Below, piece after piece: positions 8,557 through 16,427 of a stretch of DNA of 64,000 nucleotides (positions are counted from its first letter, which is position 1; each line of letters starts with the position of its first letter). The DNA is from Plantibacter flavus (GTDB lineage: Bacteria; Actinomycetota; Actinomycetes; Actinomycetales; Microbacteriaceae). The stretch is taken from contig NZ_FXAP01000003.1 of assembly GCF_900177615.1 (NCBI RefSeq), positions 124,001-188,000 on the forward strand, given 5' to 3'. The notes under the pieces are model-generated. The model was given only the letters and a program-made list of their open reading frames with translations. It searched no databases and was not told the DNA's origin. The position numbers were made by a program, and so were the translations under genes.

Positions 8557-10130
8557 CTCCTCCCGAAACCACTCCCCCGCGCGACGTCGCCCACCCCGAG
8601 ACGACCGCGACGGGCGCCCTCTCCAAGAAGGGCCTCGGCGCCGGCACCGTCGGTCTCGTCGGCGCGATCGTCATCGGCATCTCGTGCATCGCCCCGGCGT
8701 ACACCCTGACCGGTGCCCTCGGTCCGACCGTCGCGGAGGTCGGCACCCACGTGCCGGCCATCTTCCTCGTCGGCTTCATCCCGATGCTGCTCGTCGCCTT
8801 CGGCTACCGGGAGCTCAACAGCCGCATGCCGGACTCCGGCACCTCGTTCACCTGGGCGACGCGCGCGTTCGGCCCGTGGGTCGGTTGGATGGCCGGTTGG
8901 GGCCTCATCGCCGCGACCATCGTCGTGCTCTCGAACCTCGCGGGCATCGCGGTCGACTTCTTCTATCTGATGCTGTCGCAGATCTTCCAGAACCCCGACA
9001 TCGCGGGCCTCACGTCGAACCCGTTCATCAACGTCATCACCTGTCTGGCGTTCATGCTCGGGGCCACGCTCATCTCCTACCGCGACATGCAGACGACGCA
9101 GAAGCTGCAGTACGTGCTCGTGGGCTTCCAGTTGCTCGTGATGGTGCTGTTCGGCATCGTCGCCTTCGCGCACGTCGCGGGCGGTGACGCGTTCGACGCC
9201 CTCCCGATCTCGCTCGACTGGTTCAACCCGTTCGCCGTCGGGTCGTTCAGCGCCTTCGCCGCCGGCCTCTCGCTCTCGATCTTCATCTTCTGGGGTTGGG
9301 ACGTCACGCTGACGATGAGCGAGGAGACGAAGGGGTCGAGCTCGACGCCCGGCAAGGCCGCCACGGCCACGGTCGTCATCATCGTCGTCCTCTACCTGTT
9401 CCTGTCGGTCGCGCTCATCAACTACGCGGGCGTCGGCGACGGCGAGTTCGGGCTCGGCAACGAGGACATCCAGGGCAACGTGTTCTTCTCGCTCGCGGGG
9501 CCCATCCTCGGTCCGCTCGCGATCCTCGTGTCGATCGCGGTGTTGTCGTCCTCGGCAGCTTCGCTGCAGTCGACGTTCGTCTCCCCCGCGCGGACCCTGC
9601 TCGCGATGGGGCACTACGGCGCGCTGTCGCCGAAGTTCTCGAAGGTGCACCCGAAGTTCTTCACGCCCGGCTACGCGACGATCGTCTCGAGTGTCGTCGC
9701 GTCGGTGTTCTACGCGGTCATGCGCTTCATCTCCGAAGACGTGCTCTGGGACACGATCACGACCCTCGGCATGATGATCTGCTTCTACTACGGCCTGACG
9801 GCGTTCGCGTGCGTCTGGTACTTCCGGAAGCAGTGGTTCTCGAGCGCACGGAACTTCTTCTTCCAGTTCTTCTCCCCGCTCGTCGGCGGTCTCATCCTGG
9901 GCGTGCTCTTCTTCACGACGATCATCGAGAGCGCCGACCCCGACTACGGCAGCGGGTCGAACATCGGCGGTGTCGGGCTCGTGTTCATCCTCGGCATGAT
10001 CATCATCGTGGCGGGCATCGTCATCATGCTCATCCAGGCGAAGCTCCGACCGGACTTCTTCCGCAACAAGACGCTCGCCCGCGGCATCGCCGGCGACGCG
10101 AACGAAGCGGACGCCGCCCTCCCGGAATGA
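8553..10130 (+). CDS. APC family amino acid/polyamine permease
   Basis: The 525-residue integral membrane protein has about 12 transmembrane segments after a 30-residue cytosolic N-terminus. The first helix contains [19 protein letters not shown], the unwound glycine-rich motif typical of the APC superfamily. [18 protein letters not shown] marks TM6 and the following loop. I place the start at the ATG at 8553 (ATGA overlap with the Usp gene); the frame is open further upstream but only as a shadow of the Usp gene. Adjacent putrescine/GABA genes suggest import of putrescine, GABA or a related amine, but the sequence alone does not fix the substrate. Confidence 0.87.
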   Translation: MTPPETTPPRDVAHPETTATGALSKKGLGAGTVGLVGAIVIGISCIAPAYTLTGALGPTVAEVGTHVPAIFLVGFIPMLLVAFGYRELNSRMPDSGTSFTWATRAFGPWVGWMAGWGLIAATIVVLSNLAGIAVDFFYLMLSQIFQNPDIAGLTSNPFINVITCLAFMLGATLISYRDMQTTQKLQYVLVGFQLLVMVLFGIVAFAHVAGGDAFDALPISLDWFNPFAVGSFSAFAAGLSLSIFIFWGWDVTLTMSEETKGSSSTPGKAATATVVIIVVLYLFLSVALINYAGVGDGEFGLGNEDIQGNVFFSLAGPILGPLAILVSIAVLSSSAASLQSTFVSPARTLLAMGHYGALSPKFSKVHPKFFTPGYATIVSSVVASVFYAVMRFISEDVLWDTITTLGMMICFYYGLTAFACVWYFRKQWFSSARNFFFQFFSPLVGGLILGVLFFTTIIESADPDYGSGSNIGGVGLVFILGMIIIVAGIVIMLIQAKLRPDFFRNKTLARGIAGDANEADAALPE

Positions 10131-10140
10131 CCCGCTGACC

Positions 10141-10179
10141 ACGACGCGGCGCCGATGCACCTCGTCGGCGCCGCGTCGT
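10141..10179. terminator. Intrinsic-type hairpin after the permease gene
   Basis: A perfect 15 bp stem, ACGACGCGGCGCCGA (10141-10155) pairing with 10165-10179, has a 9 bp loop. It separates the Usp/permease operon from purS. No strong T-run follows, as is usual in high-GC actinobacteria. Confidence 0.75.
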
Positions 10180-10234
10180 GCGCTCGGCGCTAGACTGTTC
10201 GCATCCCCGCCGCGTCGCAACGAAAGAGACCTCC

Positions 10235-10495
10235 GTGCCGACCATCGTCGTAGAAGTCATGCCGAAAGCCGAACTGCTGGACCCCCAGGGCAAGGCCGTC
10301 GCCGGCGCCCTCGCGCGTCTCGGCAAGAGCGAGTTCACCGATGTCCGCATCGGCAAGCGCTTCGAGCTCACGGTCGACGGCCCCATCACCGACGCCACGC
10401 GCGCCACGGTGCAGCAGATCGCCGACGACATCCTCTCGAACGCCGTGATCGAGGACGTCGTGGCCATCCACTACCCCGAGGGCTCCGAGGCATGA
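10235..10495 (+). CDS. purS: Phosphoribosylformylglycinamidine synthase subunit PurS
   Basis: This is an 86-residue small subunit of the three-part FGAM synthase (PurSQL) of purine biosynthesis, which converts FGAR and glutamine to FGAM. The product reads [20 protein letters not shown] and ends [13 protein letters not shown], as in PurS. I chose the GTG at 10235 because GAAAGAG lies just upstream and the resulting length fits the family; an in-frame upstream start at 10178 would fall inside the terminator region. It overlaps purQ by ATGA. A possible -10, TAGACT, lies at 10191-10196. Confidence 0.95.
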   Translation: MPTIVVEVMPKAELLDPQGKAVAGALARLGKSEFTDVRIGKRFELTVDGPITDATRATVQQIADDILSNAVIEDVVAIHYPEGSEA

Positions 10496-11193
10496 CGACC
10501 CGTATCGGTGTCATCACCTTCCCCGGTTCGCTCGACGACCGCGACGCCCAGCGCGCGGTCCGCATGGCGGGTGCCGAGCCCGTCGCGCTCTGGCACGGCG
10601 ACCACGACCTCCAGGGCGTCGACGCCGTCATCCTGCCGGGTGGCTTCAGCTACGGCGACTACCTCCGCGCCGGCGCGATCGCCGCAGTCTCGCCGATCAT
10701 GACCGAGCTGAAGGACGCCGCCGGCAAGGGCATGCCGATCCTCGGGATCTGCAACGGCTTCCAGATGCTCGTCGAGGCGCACCTGCTGCCCGGTGGCCTC
10801 ATCCGCAACGCCCACCAGCAGTTCATCCGTCGCGACCAGCTGCTCACAGTCGAGAACGCCGACACCGCCTGGACCCACCAGTTCTCGAAGGGGCAGGAGA
10901 TCACCATCCCGCTCAAGAACGCCGACGGTGGCTACATCGCCGACGCCGAGACCCTGGCGCGCGTCGAGGGCGAGGGCCTGGTCGCCTTCCGCTACGCGGG
11001 CGTGAACCCGAACGGTTCGCTCGACGACATCGCCGGCCTCACGAACCCCGCTGGCAACGTCGTCGGGCTCATGCCGCACCCCGAGCACGCGATCGAGCCG
11101 GGCTTCGGTCCCGACACCCCGCTCGCCATGCGCTCCGGTGTCGACGGTCTCGCCTTCTTCACGAGCGCCGTGCAGGCCCTCCAGGCGGTCTAG
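10492..11193 (+). CDS. purQ: Phosphoribosylformylglycinamidine synthase subunit PurQ
   Basis: The 233-residue class I glutamine amidotransferase supplies ammonia to PurL. The start [17 protein letters not shown], the oxyanion region [15 protein letters not shown], the nucleophile Cys in [11 protein letters not shown] and the His/Glu pair in [11 protein letters not shown] are all present. The ATG overlaps the purS stop. purL, usually next, is absent here and lies at 26624 on the same strand, so the operon is split. Confidence 0.96.
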   Translation: MTTRIGVITFPGSLDDRDAQRAVRMAGAEPVALWHGDHDLQGVDAVILPGGFSYGDYLRAGAIAAVSPIMTELKDAAGKGMPILGICNGFQMLVEAHLLPGGLIRNAHQQFIRRDQLLTVENADTAWTHQFSKGQEITIPLKNADGGYIADAETLARVEGEGLVAFRYAGVNPNGSLDDIAGLTNPAGNVVGLMPHPEHAIEPGFGPDTPLAMRSGVDGLAFFTSAVQALQAV

Positions 11194-11196
11194 CTC

Positions 11197-11255
11197 GTTC
11201 GTTCGCCCATGTTTGGGCGAGGGAACGTTCGGTAGCCCAAACTTGGGCGAACGAA
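11197..11255. repeat. Nested TCGCCCA/TGGGCGA hairpin after purQ
   Basis: Left arm 11197-11218 (GTTCGTTCGCCCATGTTTGG and two more bases) pairs with 11234-11255 with a single mismatch, giving a 22 bp stem. Each arm is itself a small dyad (TCGCCCA...TGGGC), so alternative folds exist. It probably terminates purSQ transcription. The same architecture occurs at 17691-17743 and 45444-45506. Confidence 0.8.
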
Positions 11256-11270
11256 CGCACCGGCTACGAT
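11243..11270 (+). promoter_or_regulatory. Candidate promoter of the FadR-type regulator gene
   Basis: TTGGGC at 11243-11248 and TACGAT at 11265-11270 are separated by 16 bp. The -10 matches that of the downstream catabolic promoter at 12111. The -35 overlaps the hairpin arm. Confidence 0.45.
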
Positions 11271-11276
11271 CGAAGC

Positions 11277-11287
11277 TGGTCGGACCA
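11277..11287. promoter_or_regulatory. FadR/GntR-type operator TGGTCGGACCA
   Basis: This dyad has the same TGGT-N3-ACCA half sites as the two operators at 12070 and 12129. It sits just downstream of the putative -10 and 16 bp before the regulator GTG, the expected position for autorepression. Confidence 0.6.
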
Positions 11288-11302
11288 ATCGAGGGGGCGG
11301 AT

Positions 11303-12004
11303 GTGGCTGAACCGCTCGAGGCGCTCGTGAGTCGCCTCATCGAGCTGTCCACCCCCGAGCCCGACACGACCGCCAGACGTCTTCCGCCTGAGCGCGAGCT
11401 CGGCAATGCGCTGGAGATGAGCCGGGGCGCACTCCGCGAGCAGCTCGCGGTCCTCGAACGGCTCGGCTTCCTGTACCGCACGCAGGGGCGCGGAACCTAT
11501 CTCGACGCCCCCGGCGACGACTTCGTCCGCAGCTGGTTCACGATCTCCCGACAACTCGGACACCTGACGGACCAACAGTTCGCTCGGTCGCGCATGCTGC
11601 TCGAGGAGACGGTCGCCGAAGCCGCCGCGAGCCTCGTCACCGAGGAGCAGCTCGCCCTGCTGCGCGCGGACGTCGACCGCATGATCGAATCGACGCGATC
11701 CGGCGATCACGAGGCGGCTCTCGAAGCAGACGTCATGTTCCACAGTCGCCTGAACGCCATCGTCGACGATCCGATCTTCCGGCTCATGCACGCCGGGTTC
11801 AGCCACGTCCTGCGCGAGGCGATCCGCACCAGACGACTGCAAGCGATCGCGGTCGAGGAGCCCGACGAGCACGGGGTGCGCAACACCGACAGCGTCCATT
11901 ACGCCGTCGTCGACGCCCTCGCCTCCCACGACCCCGAGGCCGCTCGGCGGGCCATGCACCAGCACTTCGTCGACTGGTTGCAGCTCGGGGTCGACGCGCA
12001 CTGA
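11303..12004 (+). CDS. FadR-subfamily GntR transcriptional regulator of the sugar-acid cluster
   Basis: The 233-residue regulator has an N-terminal winged helix: RRLPPERELGNALEMSRGALREQLAVLERLGFL, then GRGTYL. The C-terminal FCD ligand domain follows, with the metal-type positions D and H in ALEADVMFHSRLN and later H residues. I start it at the GTG at 11303 after GAGGGGG; longer versions run into the hairpin. It precedes the dehydrogenase-permease-transketolase-kinase genes on the same strand. TGGT-N3-ACCA operators lie at its own promoter and at the next promoter, so it most likely represses both. The effector is probably the sugar acid or a pathway intermediate. Confidence 0.88.
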   Translation: MAEPLEALVSRLIELSTPEPDTTARRLPPERELGNALEMSRGALREQLAVLERLGFLYRTQGRGTYLDAPGDDFVRSWFTISRQLGHLTDQQFARSRMLLEETVAEAAASLVTEEQLALLRADVDRMIESTRSGDHEAALEADVMFHSRLNAIVDDPIFRLMHAGFSHVLREAIRTRRLQAIAVEEPDEHGVRNTDSVHYAVVDALASHDPEAARRAMHQHFVDWLQLGVDAH

Positions 12005-12069
12005 CGCGAGTCGCCCAGGCACCCGCGAGCGCGGCCTCTCCGGCTCGACGCCCCCATCCCGCACGCAGC

Positions 12070-12084
12070 ATTGGTTCAACCAAT
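12070..12084. promoter_or_regulatory. FadR-type operator O1, ATTGGTTCAACCAAT
   Basis: A perfect 15 bp palindrome with TGGT-N3-ACCA core sits 2 bp upstream of the TTGACA -35 element. Its partner lies just past the -10. Flanking a promoter with two near-identical sites is typical of repressor-controlled catabolic operons. Confidence 0.8.
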
Positions 12085-12086
12085 AC

Positions 12087-12116
12087 TTGACACGGTCGGA
12101 GCGAGCGCCGTACGAT
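12087..12116 (+). promoter_or_regulatory. Promoter of the sugar-acid catabolic operon
   Basis: TTGACA (12087-12092) and TACGAT (12111-12116) are separated by 18 bp. This is the clearest sigma-70-type promoter in the window and is bracketed by two operators. Confidence 0.75.
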
Positions 12117-12128
12117 CGTTCGCAGCAG

Positions 12129-12143
12129 ATTGGTTGAACCAAT
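12129..12143. promoter_or_regulatory. FadR-type operator O2, ATTGGTTGAACCAAT
   Basis: This second 15 bp palindrome is identical to O1 except for the central base step. It starts 12 bp after the -10, so bound repressor would block initiation or escape. Confidence 0.8.
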
Positions 12144-12178
12144 CATCCGCTGACACCCGCGCACCGATGGAGGACGCC

Positions 12179-13063
12179 ATGGCGACGACGCCACAGCCCG
12201 CAACCACGCTCACCTTCGTCGGTATCGGCGCGATCGGTCTCCCGATGGCCGCCCAGCTCGTCGCCGCCGGTCACCGGGTCACTGGGGTCGATCCGTTCCC
12301 CGCCGCCCACGAGCGCGCCGCCACCGTCGGAGTCCCCGCCGTGTCGTCGCTCGCCGAGGCACCCCGCGCCGACATCGTCATCGTGATGGTGGCGACGCCT
12401 GATCAGCTGGCCGCCCTGGTGGACCACGCCCTCGACGCCACGGACGTCGCGGGCCAGACGTGGGTGGTCATGAGCACGGTCGGCCCGGCCTCCGTGGCCG
12501 AGCAGGGTGCACGCCTGTCCGCAGCTGGTGCCGCCGTCGTCGACGCGCCGGTCACCGGAGGCGTCGCCCGGGCACGCACGGGCGAACTGACCCTCTTCGT
12601 GTCCGGCCCATCGACGGCGACCGCGACGGTGTCGGGGGTCCTCGGAGCGCTCGGCACCGTCCGGATCGTCGGCGACGAGGTCGGCGAGGGGCAGGGCATC
12701 AAGGTGGTGAACCAGCACCTCTGCGCCGTGCACATCGTCGCCGCTGCCGAAGCGCTCGCCCTCGCTGAAGCGCTCGGGCTCGACCCGGCGACCGTGCTCC
12801 CCCTGGTCGAGTCCGGCGCCGCCGCATCCTGGATGCTCTCGGACCGTGGCCCCCGGATGCTCGAGGGCACCGACGTCGAGGTCTCGAGCCAGATCAACAT
12901 CTTCGTCAAGGACGCGGGGCTCGTCGCCGATGCGGCGAGCGCCGCGGGCGCGTCGACGCCCGTCCTCGACGCCGCCCGCGAGCGATACCTGGCCGCGGCC
13001 GAGGCCGGCCTCGGCACCCGCGACGACTCCCGCGTGATCGAGACCTATCGTCCGAGCGTCTGA
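12179..13063 (+). CDS. NAD-dependent sugar-acid dehydrogenase, 3-hydroxyisobutyrate/L-threonate dehydrogenase family
   Basis: The 294-residue beta-hydroxyacid dehydrogenase has the Rossmann motif VGIGAIGLPMAAQLVAAGH at residues 14-32 and the substrate loop DAPVTGGVARARTGELT. The catalytic Lys is in GQGIKVVNQHLCAVHIVAAAEA. That last stretch resembles LtnD-like L-threonate dehydrogenases more than tartronate-semialdehyde reductases. The reaction is inferred as oxidation of a hydroxy acid at C2. I use the ATG at 12179, with GGAGG five bases upstream, rather than the one at 12167. It is the first gene behind the operator-flanked promoter and leads MHS permease, transketolase and kinase genes. Confidence 0.85.
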   Translation: MATTPQPATTLTFVGIGAIGLPMAAQLVAAGHRVTGVDPFPAAHERAATVGVPAVSSLAEAPRADIVIVMVATPDQLAALVDHALDATDVAGQTWVVMSTVGPASVAEQGARLSAAGAAVVDAPVTGGVARARTGELTLFVSGPSTATATVSGVLGALGTVRIVGDEVGEGQGIKVVNQHLCAVHIVAAAEALALAEALGLDPATVLPLVESGAAASWMLSDRGPRMLEGTDVEVSSQINIFVKDAGLVADAASAAGASTPVLDAARERYLAAAEAGLGTRDDSRVIETYRPSV

Positions 13064-13111
13064 GCGACGCCCGACCGCACGACCCCCCACCATTCGTTCA
13101 AGGAGGAACCC

Positions 13112-14440
13112 ATGGCACACCCCACCCCCGCACCGGCTCCGGTGAAGGACAACCCGATCAAGGTCTCGACGGCCTCGATGATCGGGACGGCCGTCGAGAG
13201 CTACGACTTCTTCATCTACGGCACCGCGGCAGCGGCGTATTTCGGGACGGCGTTCTTCCACGCCGAGAACGCCTTCGTCGGTGTCCTGGCCAGCTTCGCG
13301 ACACTGGCGATCGGCTTCCTCTTCCGCCCACTGGGCGGGTACCTCGCGGGGCATTTCGGCGACCGCATCGGCCGCAAGACGATCCTCATCTGGGCACTGT
13401 CGATCATGGGGGTCGCGACCTTCCTCATCGGCCTCCTCCCGACCTATGGGACGGTGGGCGTGCTGGCACCGATCCTGCTGATCCTGCTCCGCGCGATCCA
13501 GGGCATCGGGTACGGGGCCGAGTGGGGCGGCGCCGTCCTGATGGCGGTCGAGCACGCACCGCTCAAGCGCCGAGGGTTCTTCGGCGCGGTCCCGCAGATC
13601 GGGATTCCCGCCGGGCTCCTCCTGGCGAACGGTTCGTTCCTCCTCAGCGCCGCACTCTTCGACGGCGACTGGGTGTGGCGGGTACCGTTCCTGTTCTCCA
13701 TCGTCATGGTCGCCATCGGCCTCTGGATCCGTCTCGGCATCCACGAGTCACCGGACTTCGAGCAGATGAAGGCGGCCGGAGAGATCCACAAGCGCCCGGC
13801 GATCCAGGTCATCAAGCAGGACTGGCGGATCATCCTCCGCATCATGGGTCTGCGACTCGCCGAGACCGGCGGCTACTACATCACGACGAGCTTCGCCCTG
13901 TCGTACGTGGTGCTCGCCGGCATCTCCGACAAGCAGTACGTCCTGTACGGCACGCTCGTCGGCTCGGCGCTCGGCCTCGGAACCCATCTGGCCTACGGCG
14001 CACTCAGTGACCGCATCGGTCGTCGGAACGTCTTCCTGATCGGCTCGATCTTCACGATCCTGTTCGGTGTCCCGATGTTCCTGCTGATCAACACTGGTGC
14101 GATCATCATGATCATCGTCGCCGTCACCCTGAGCCTCATCCTCAGCCACGACCCGATCTTCGCGGTCGAGGGGTCCTGGTTCTCCGAGCAGTTCGACCGG
14201 AACGTCCGCTCCTCGGGCATCTCGCTCGGCTACAACGGCGCGAGCGTCATCGCCGGGCTGCTGCCCTTCATCGCGACGGCACTGTACGGCTGGATCGGTT
14301 GGATCGGCCCCGCGGTGCTCCTCAGCGCGCTCGGGATCGTCTCCACCCTCTGCGCGCTCACCGCCCGCGAGACCGCGCCGATCAAGACCGGACAACTGAC
14401 CGCCGCGGACACCAGCCCGGTCGAGCTCCTCCGCCGCTGA
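13112..14440 (+). CDS. MHS-family (MFS) metabolite:proton symporter
   Basis: The 442-residue, 12-segment permease belongs to the metabolite:H+ symporter branch that includes ShiA, ProP and KgtP. Diagnostic stretches are ESYDFFIYGTAAAAYFG in TM1, LGGYLAGHFGDRIGRK in the loop 2-3 signature and QGIGYGAEWGGAVLM. AYGALSDRIGRR is the repeated signature in the second half. Members of this family import organic acids and betaines, so it most likely brings in the sugar acid degraded by the flanking enzymes. An AAGGAGG ribosome site precedes the ATG. Confidence 0.9.
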   Translation: MAHPTPAPAPVKDNPIKVSTASMIGTAVESYDFFIYGTAAAAYFGTAFFHAENAFVGVLASFATLAIGFLFRPLGGYLAGHFGDRIGRKTILIWALSIMGVATFLIGLLPTYGTVGVLAPILLILLRAIQGIGYGAEWGGAVLMAVEHAPLKRRGFFGAVPQIGIPAGLLLANGSFLLSAALFDGDWVWRVPFLFSIVMVAIGLWIRLGIHESPDFEQMKAAGEIHKRPAIQVIKQDWRIILRIMGLRLAETGGYYITTSFALSYVVLAGISDKQYVLYGTLVGSALGLGTHLAYGALSDRIGRRNVFLIGSIFTILFGVPMFLLINTGAIIMIIVAVTLSLILSHDPIFAVEGSWFSEQFDRNVRSSGISLGYNGASVIAGLLPFIATALYGWIGWIGPAVLLSALGIVSTLCALTARETAPIKTGQLTAADTSPVELLRR

Positions 14441-14520
14441 CCGACCGCCCCACGATCCACCGGGTGGTGTCGGCCGACGGCGACCGACGTCGGCACCATC
14501 CGATCCGGAAGGAATCCAGC

Positions 14521-15414
14521 ATGACCTCCACCATCACCGGCACCGCCGATCAGCCGACGACCCGGTCCTCACGCGGCACCGCGGTCAGGGCGGCCGCACA
14601 TCGCATCCGCCACCACATCCTCGACATGGGCGAAGTGCAGGGTCAGGGGTACGTCGGACAGGGTCTCGGGGCCGCCGACATCCTCGCCGTCGCCTACGCG
14701 GACCTCCTGCGTCTCCGCCCTGCCGACCCCCACTGGGAGGGCCGAGACCGCTTCCTGCTCTCCACGGGGCACTATGCGATTGGCCTGTATGCCGCGCTCG
14801 CGGAGGCCGGGGTGATCCCGGTCGAGGAATTGGAGAGCTACGGCTCCGACGACTCGCGCCTGCCGATGTCGGGGATGGCCAGCTACACCCCCGGCATGGA
14901 GATCTCGGGCGGCTCGCTCGGCCACGGCCTCGGGGTCGCGGTGGGGATGGCGCTGGGGCTCCGCCTGCAGGGGAACGGTGCTCGCGTCGTGAACTTCCTC
15001 TCCGACGGGGAGCTCGACGAGGGTTCGACCTGGGAGGCCGCGATGGGCGCGCACCACCACCGTCTCGGCAACCTCCTGGCGTTCGTCGACATGAACGCCC
15101 TGCAGGCGGACGGACCGACGGCCGGCGTCCTCGGGATCGAGCCGGCGCACGAGAAGTGGGCGTCGTTCGGCTGGTTCACGCAGCGCGTCGACGGCAACGA
15201 CGTCGACGCGCTCCTCGATGCGGTCGACCGCGCGACCACCGCAGCGGAGGCCCGGGGGGTCCCGGCGGTGATCCTGTGCGACACGCTCGTCGGGCGCGGC
15301 GTCCCACTGCTCGAACAGCGGGAGAAGGCGCACTTCATGAAGATCGACGAGCACGAGTGGCAGCTGTGCCGCGACGAGCTGACCGCAGGATTCGACGGGA
15401 CGGACCAGGCATGA
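14521..15414 (+). CDS. Transketolase-like protein, N-terminal (TPP-binding) subunit
   Basis: The 297-residue protein matches only the N-terminal TPP-binding domain of transketolase. LSTGHYAIGLYAAL and SGGSLGHGLGVAVGMALG are seen, as is the ThDP/metal motif SDGELDEGSTWEAAMGAHHH followed by DMNALQADGP. It must pair with the next gene product to form an active site. The ATG at 14521 follows GGAAGG; the frame is open upstream but overlaps the permease gene. Split transketolases of this type often serve specialised sugar pathways; apulose-4-phosphate transketolase AptAB is one I recall. The substrate here is unknown. Confidence 0.9.
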   Translation: MTSTITGTADQPTTRSSRGTAVRAAAHRIRHHILDMGEVQGQGYVGQGLGAADILAVAYADLLRLRPADPHWEGRDRFLLSTGHYAIGLYAALAEAGVIPVEELESYGSDDSRLPMSGMASYTPGMEISGGSLGHGLGVAVGMALGLRLQGNGARVVNFLSDGELDEGSTWEAAMGAHHHRLGNLLAFVDMNALQADGPTAGVLGIEPAHEKWASFGWFTQRVDGNDVDALLDAVDRATTAAEARGVPAVILCDTLVGRGVPLLEQREKAHFMKIDEHEWQLCRDELTAGFDGTDQA

Positions 15415-16421
15415 GCACCACGACCACGAGCCCGAGGCTCAAGACGTCCGCGATGATCGCGTCGTTCGCCGATCCCGGTCAACGCACCTCGTCGGCTCCC
15501 TTCGGTCACGCCCTCGCGGCACTCGCCGAGACGGACCGACGGGTGGTCGGCCTGTCCGCCGATCTCAGCAAGTACACCGACATGCACGTCTTCGCGAAGG
15601 CCCACCCGGAGCGCTTCTTCCAGATGGGGATGGCCGAGCAGTTGCTGTACGGCACCGCCGCCGGCATGGCGGAGACGGGTCTCGTCCCCTTCGCGTCCAC
15701 CTACTCCGTCTTCGCCGCTCGCCGGGCGTACGACTTCATCTGCCTCGACATCGCCGAGCCGAACCTCAACGTCAACATCGTGGGCGGGCTCCCTGGGCTC
15801 ACGACGGGGTACGGACCGAGCCACCAAGCGACCGAGGACGTCGCGATCTTCCGCGGCATGCCGAACCTCACGATCGTCGACCCGTGCGACGCCCTCGACA
15901 TCGAGCAGGCCGTCCCGCAGCTCGCCGCGCACGACGGCCCGACCTACCTGCGACTGCTCCGCGGGAACGTGCCGATGGTCCTCGACGAGTACGACTACAC
16001 GTTCGAGCTCGGGAAGGCGAAGGTCCTCCGGCCCGGCGCCGACGTCGTGCTCATCTCCAGCGGGCTCATGACGATGCGGGCCCTGCAGGCGGCGGAGGCG
16101 CTCGCGGCACATCATCTCGACGTCTCGGTCGTCCACACGCCGACGATCAAGCCGTTCGACGAGGCGACGGTCCTCGCCGAGATCGACACGCCGCGCCTCG
16201 CGGTGACCCTCGAGAACCACACCGTCGTCGGTGGGCTGTTCGAGACGGTCGCGAGCGCGGTCGTGCGACGCGGGCTCGGGAAGCGGGTCGTCCCGATCGG
16301 CCTCCCCGACGCGTTCCTCGACGCCGGGGCGCTCCCAACCCTCCACGAACGCTACGGACTCGCGACGACCAGTATCGTCGATCGCGTACTCTCCGAACTC
16401 CGTCGCGACGACACCGCTTAG
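15411..16421 (+). CDS. Transketolase-like protein, C-terminal (pyrimidine-binding) subunit
   Basis: The 336-residue partner of the preceding subunit carries the pyrimidine-binding and C-terminal transketolase domains. The catalytic Glu that activates TPP is in FFQMGMAEQLLYGTAAGMA. TYSVFAARRAYDFI and GLTTGYGPSHQATEDVA are also characteristic. The C-terminal domain spans about residues 200-336 (ISSGLMTMRALQAA). The ATG overlaps the stop of the first subunit by ATGA, which suits equal expression of the two chains. DXS-like or pyruvate-dehydrogenase-E1-like activity is conceivable, but the pair fits transketolase better. Confidence 0.9.
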   Translation: MSTTTTSPRLKTSAMIASFADPGQRTSSAPFGHALAALAETDRRVVGLSADLSKYTDMHVFAKAHPERFFQMGMAEQLLYGTAAGMAETGLVPFASTYSVFAARRAYDFICLDIAEPNLNVNIVGGLPGLTTGYGPSHQATEDVAIFRGMPNLTIVDPCDALDIEQAVPQLAAHDGPTYLRLLRGNVPMVLDEYDYTFELGKAKVLRPGADVVLISSGLMTMRALQAAEALAAHHLDVSVVHTPTIKPFDEATVLAEIDTPRLAVTLENHTVVGGLFETVASAVVRRGLGKRVVPIGLPDAFLDAGALPTLHERYGLATTSIVDRVLSELRRDDTA

Positions 16422-16427
16422 GACGCC

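Noticed and set aside
8307-10220. 637-codon minus-strand frame over the permease gene
   Set aside because: Arg/Glu/Asp-rich shadow frame; the plus strand encodes a full 12-helix permease.
10180-10234. Purine or other riboswitch before purS
   Set aside because: Only about 55 bp lie between the terminator and the start codon, too short for a purine aptamer, and no aptamer-like helices are seen.
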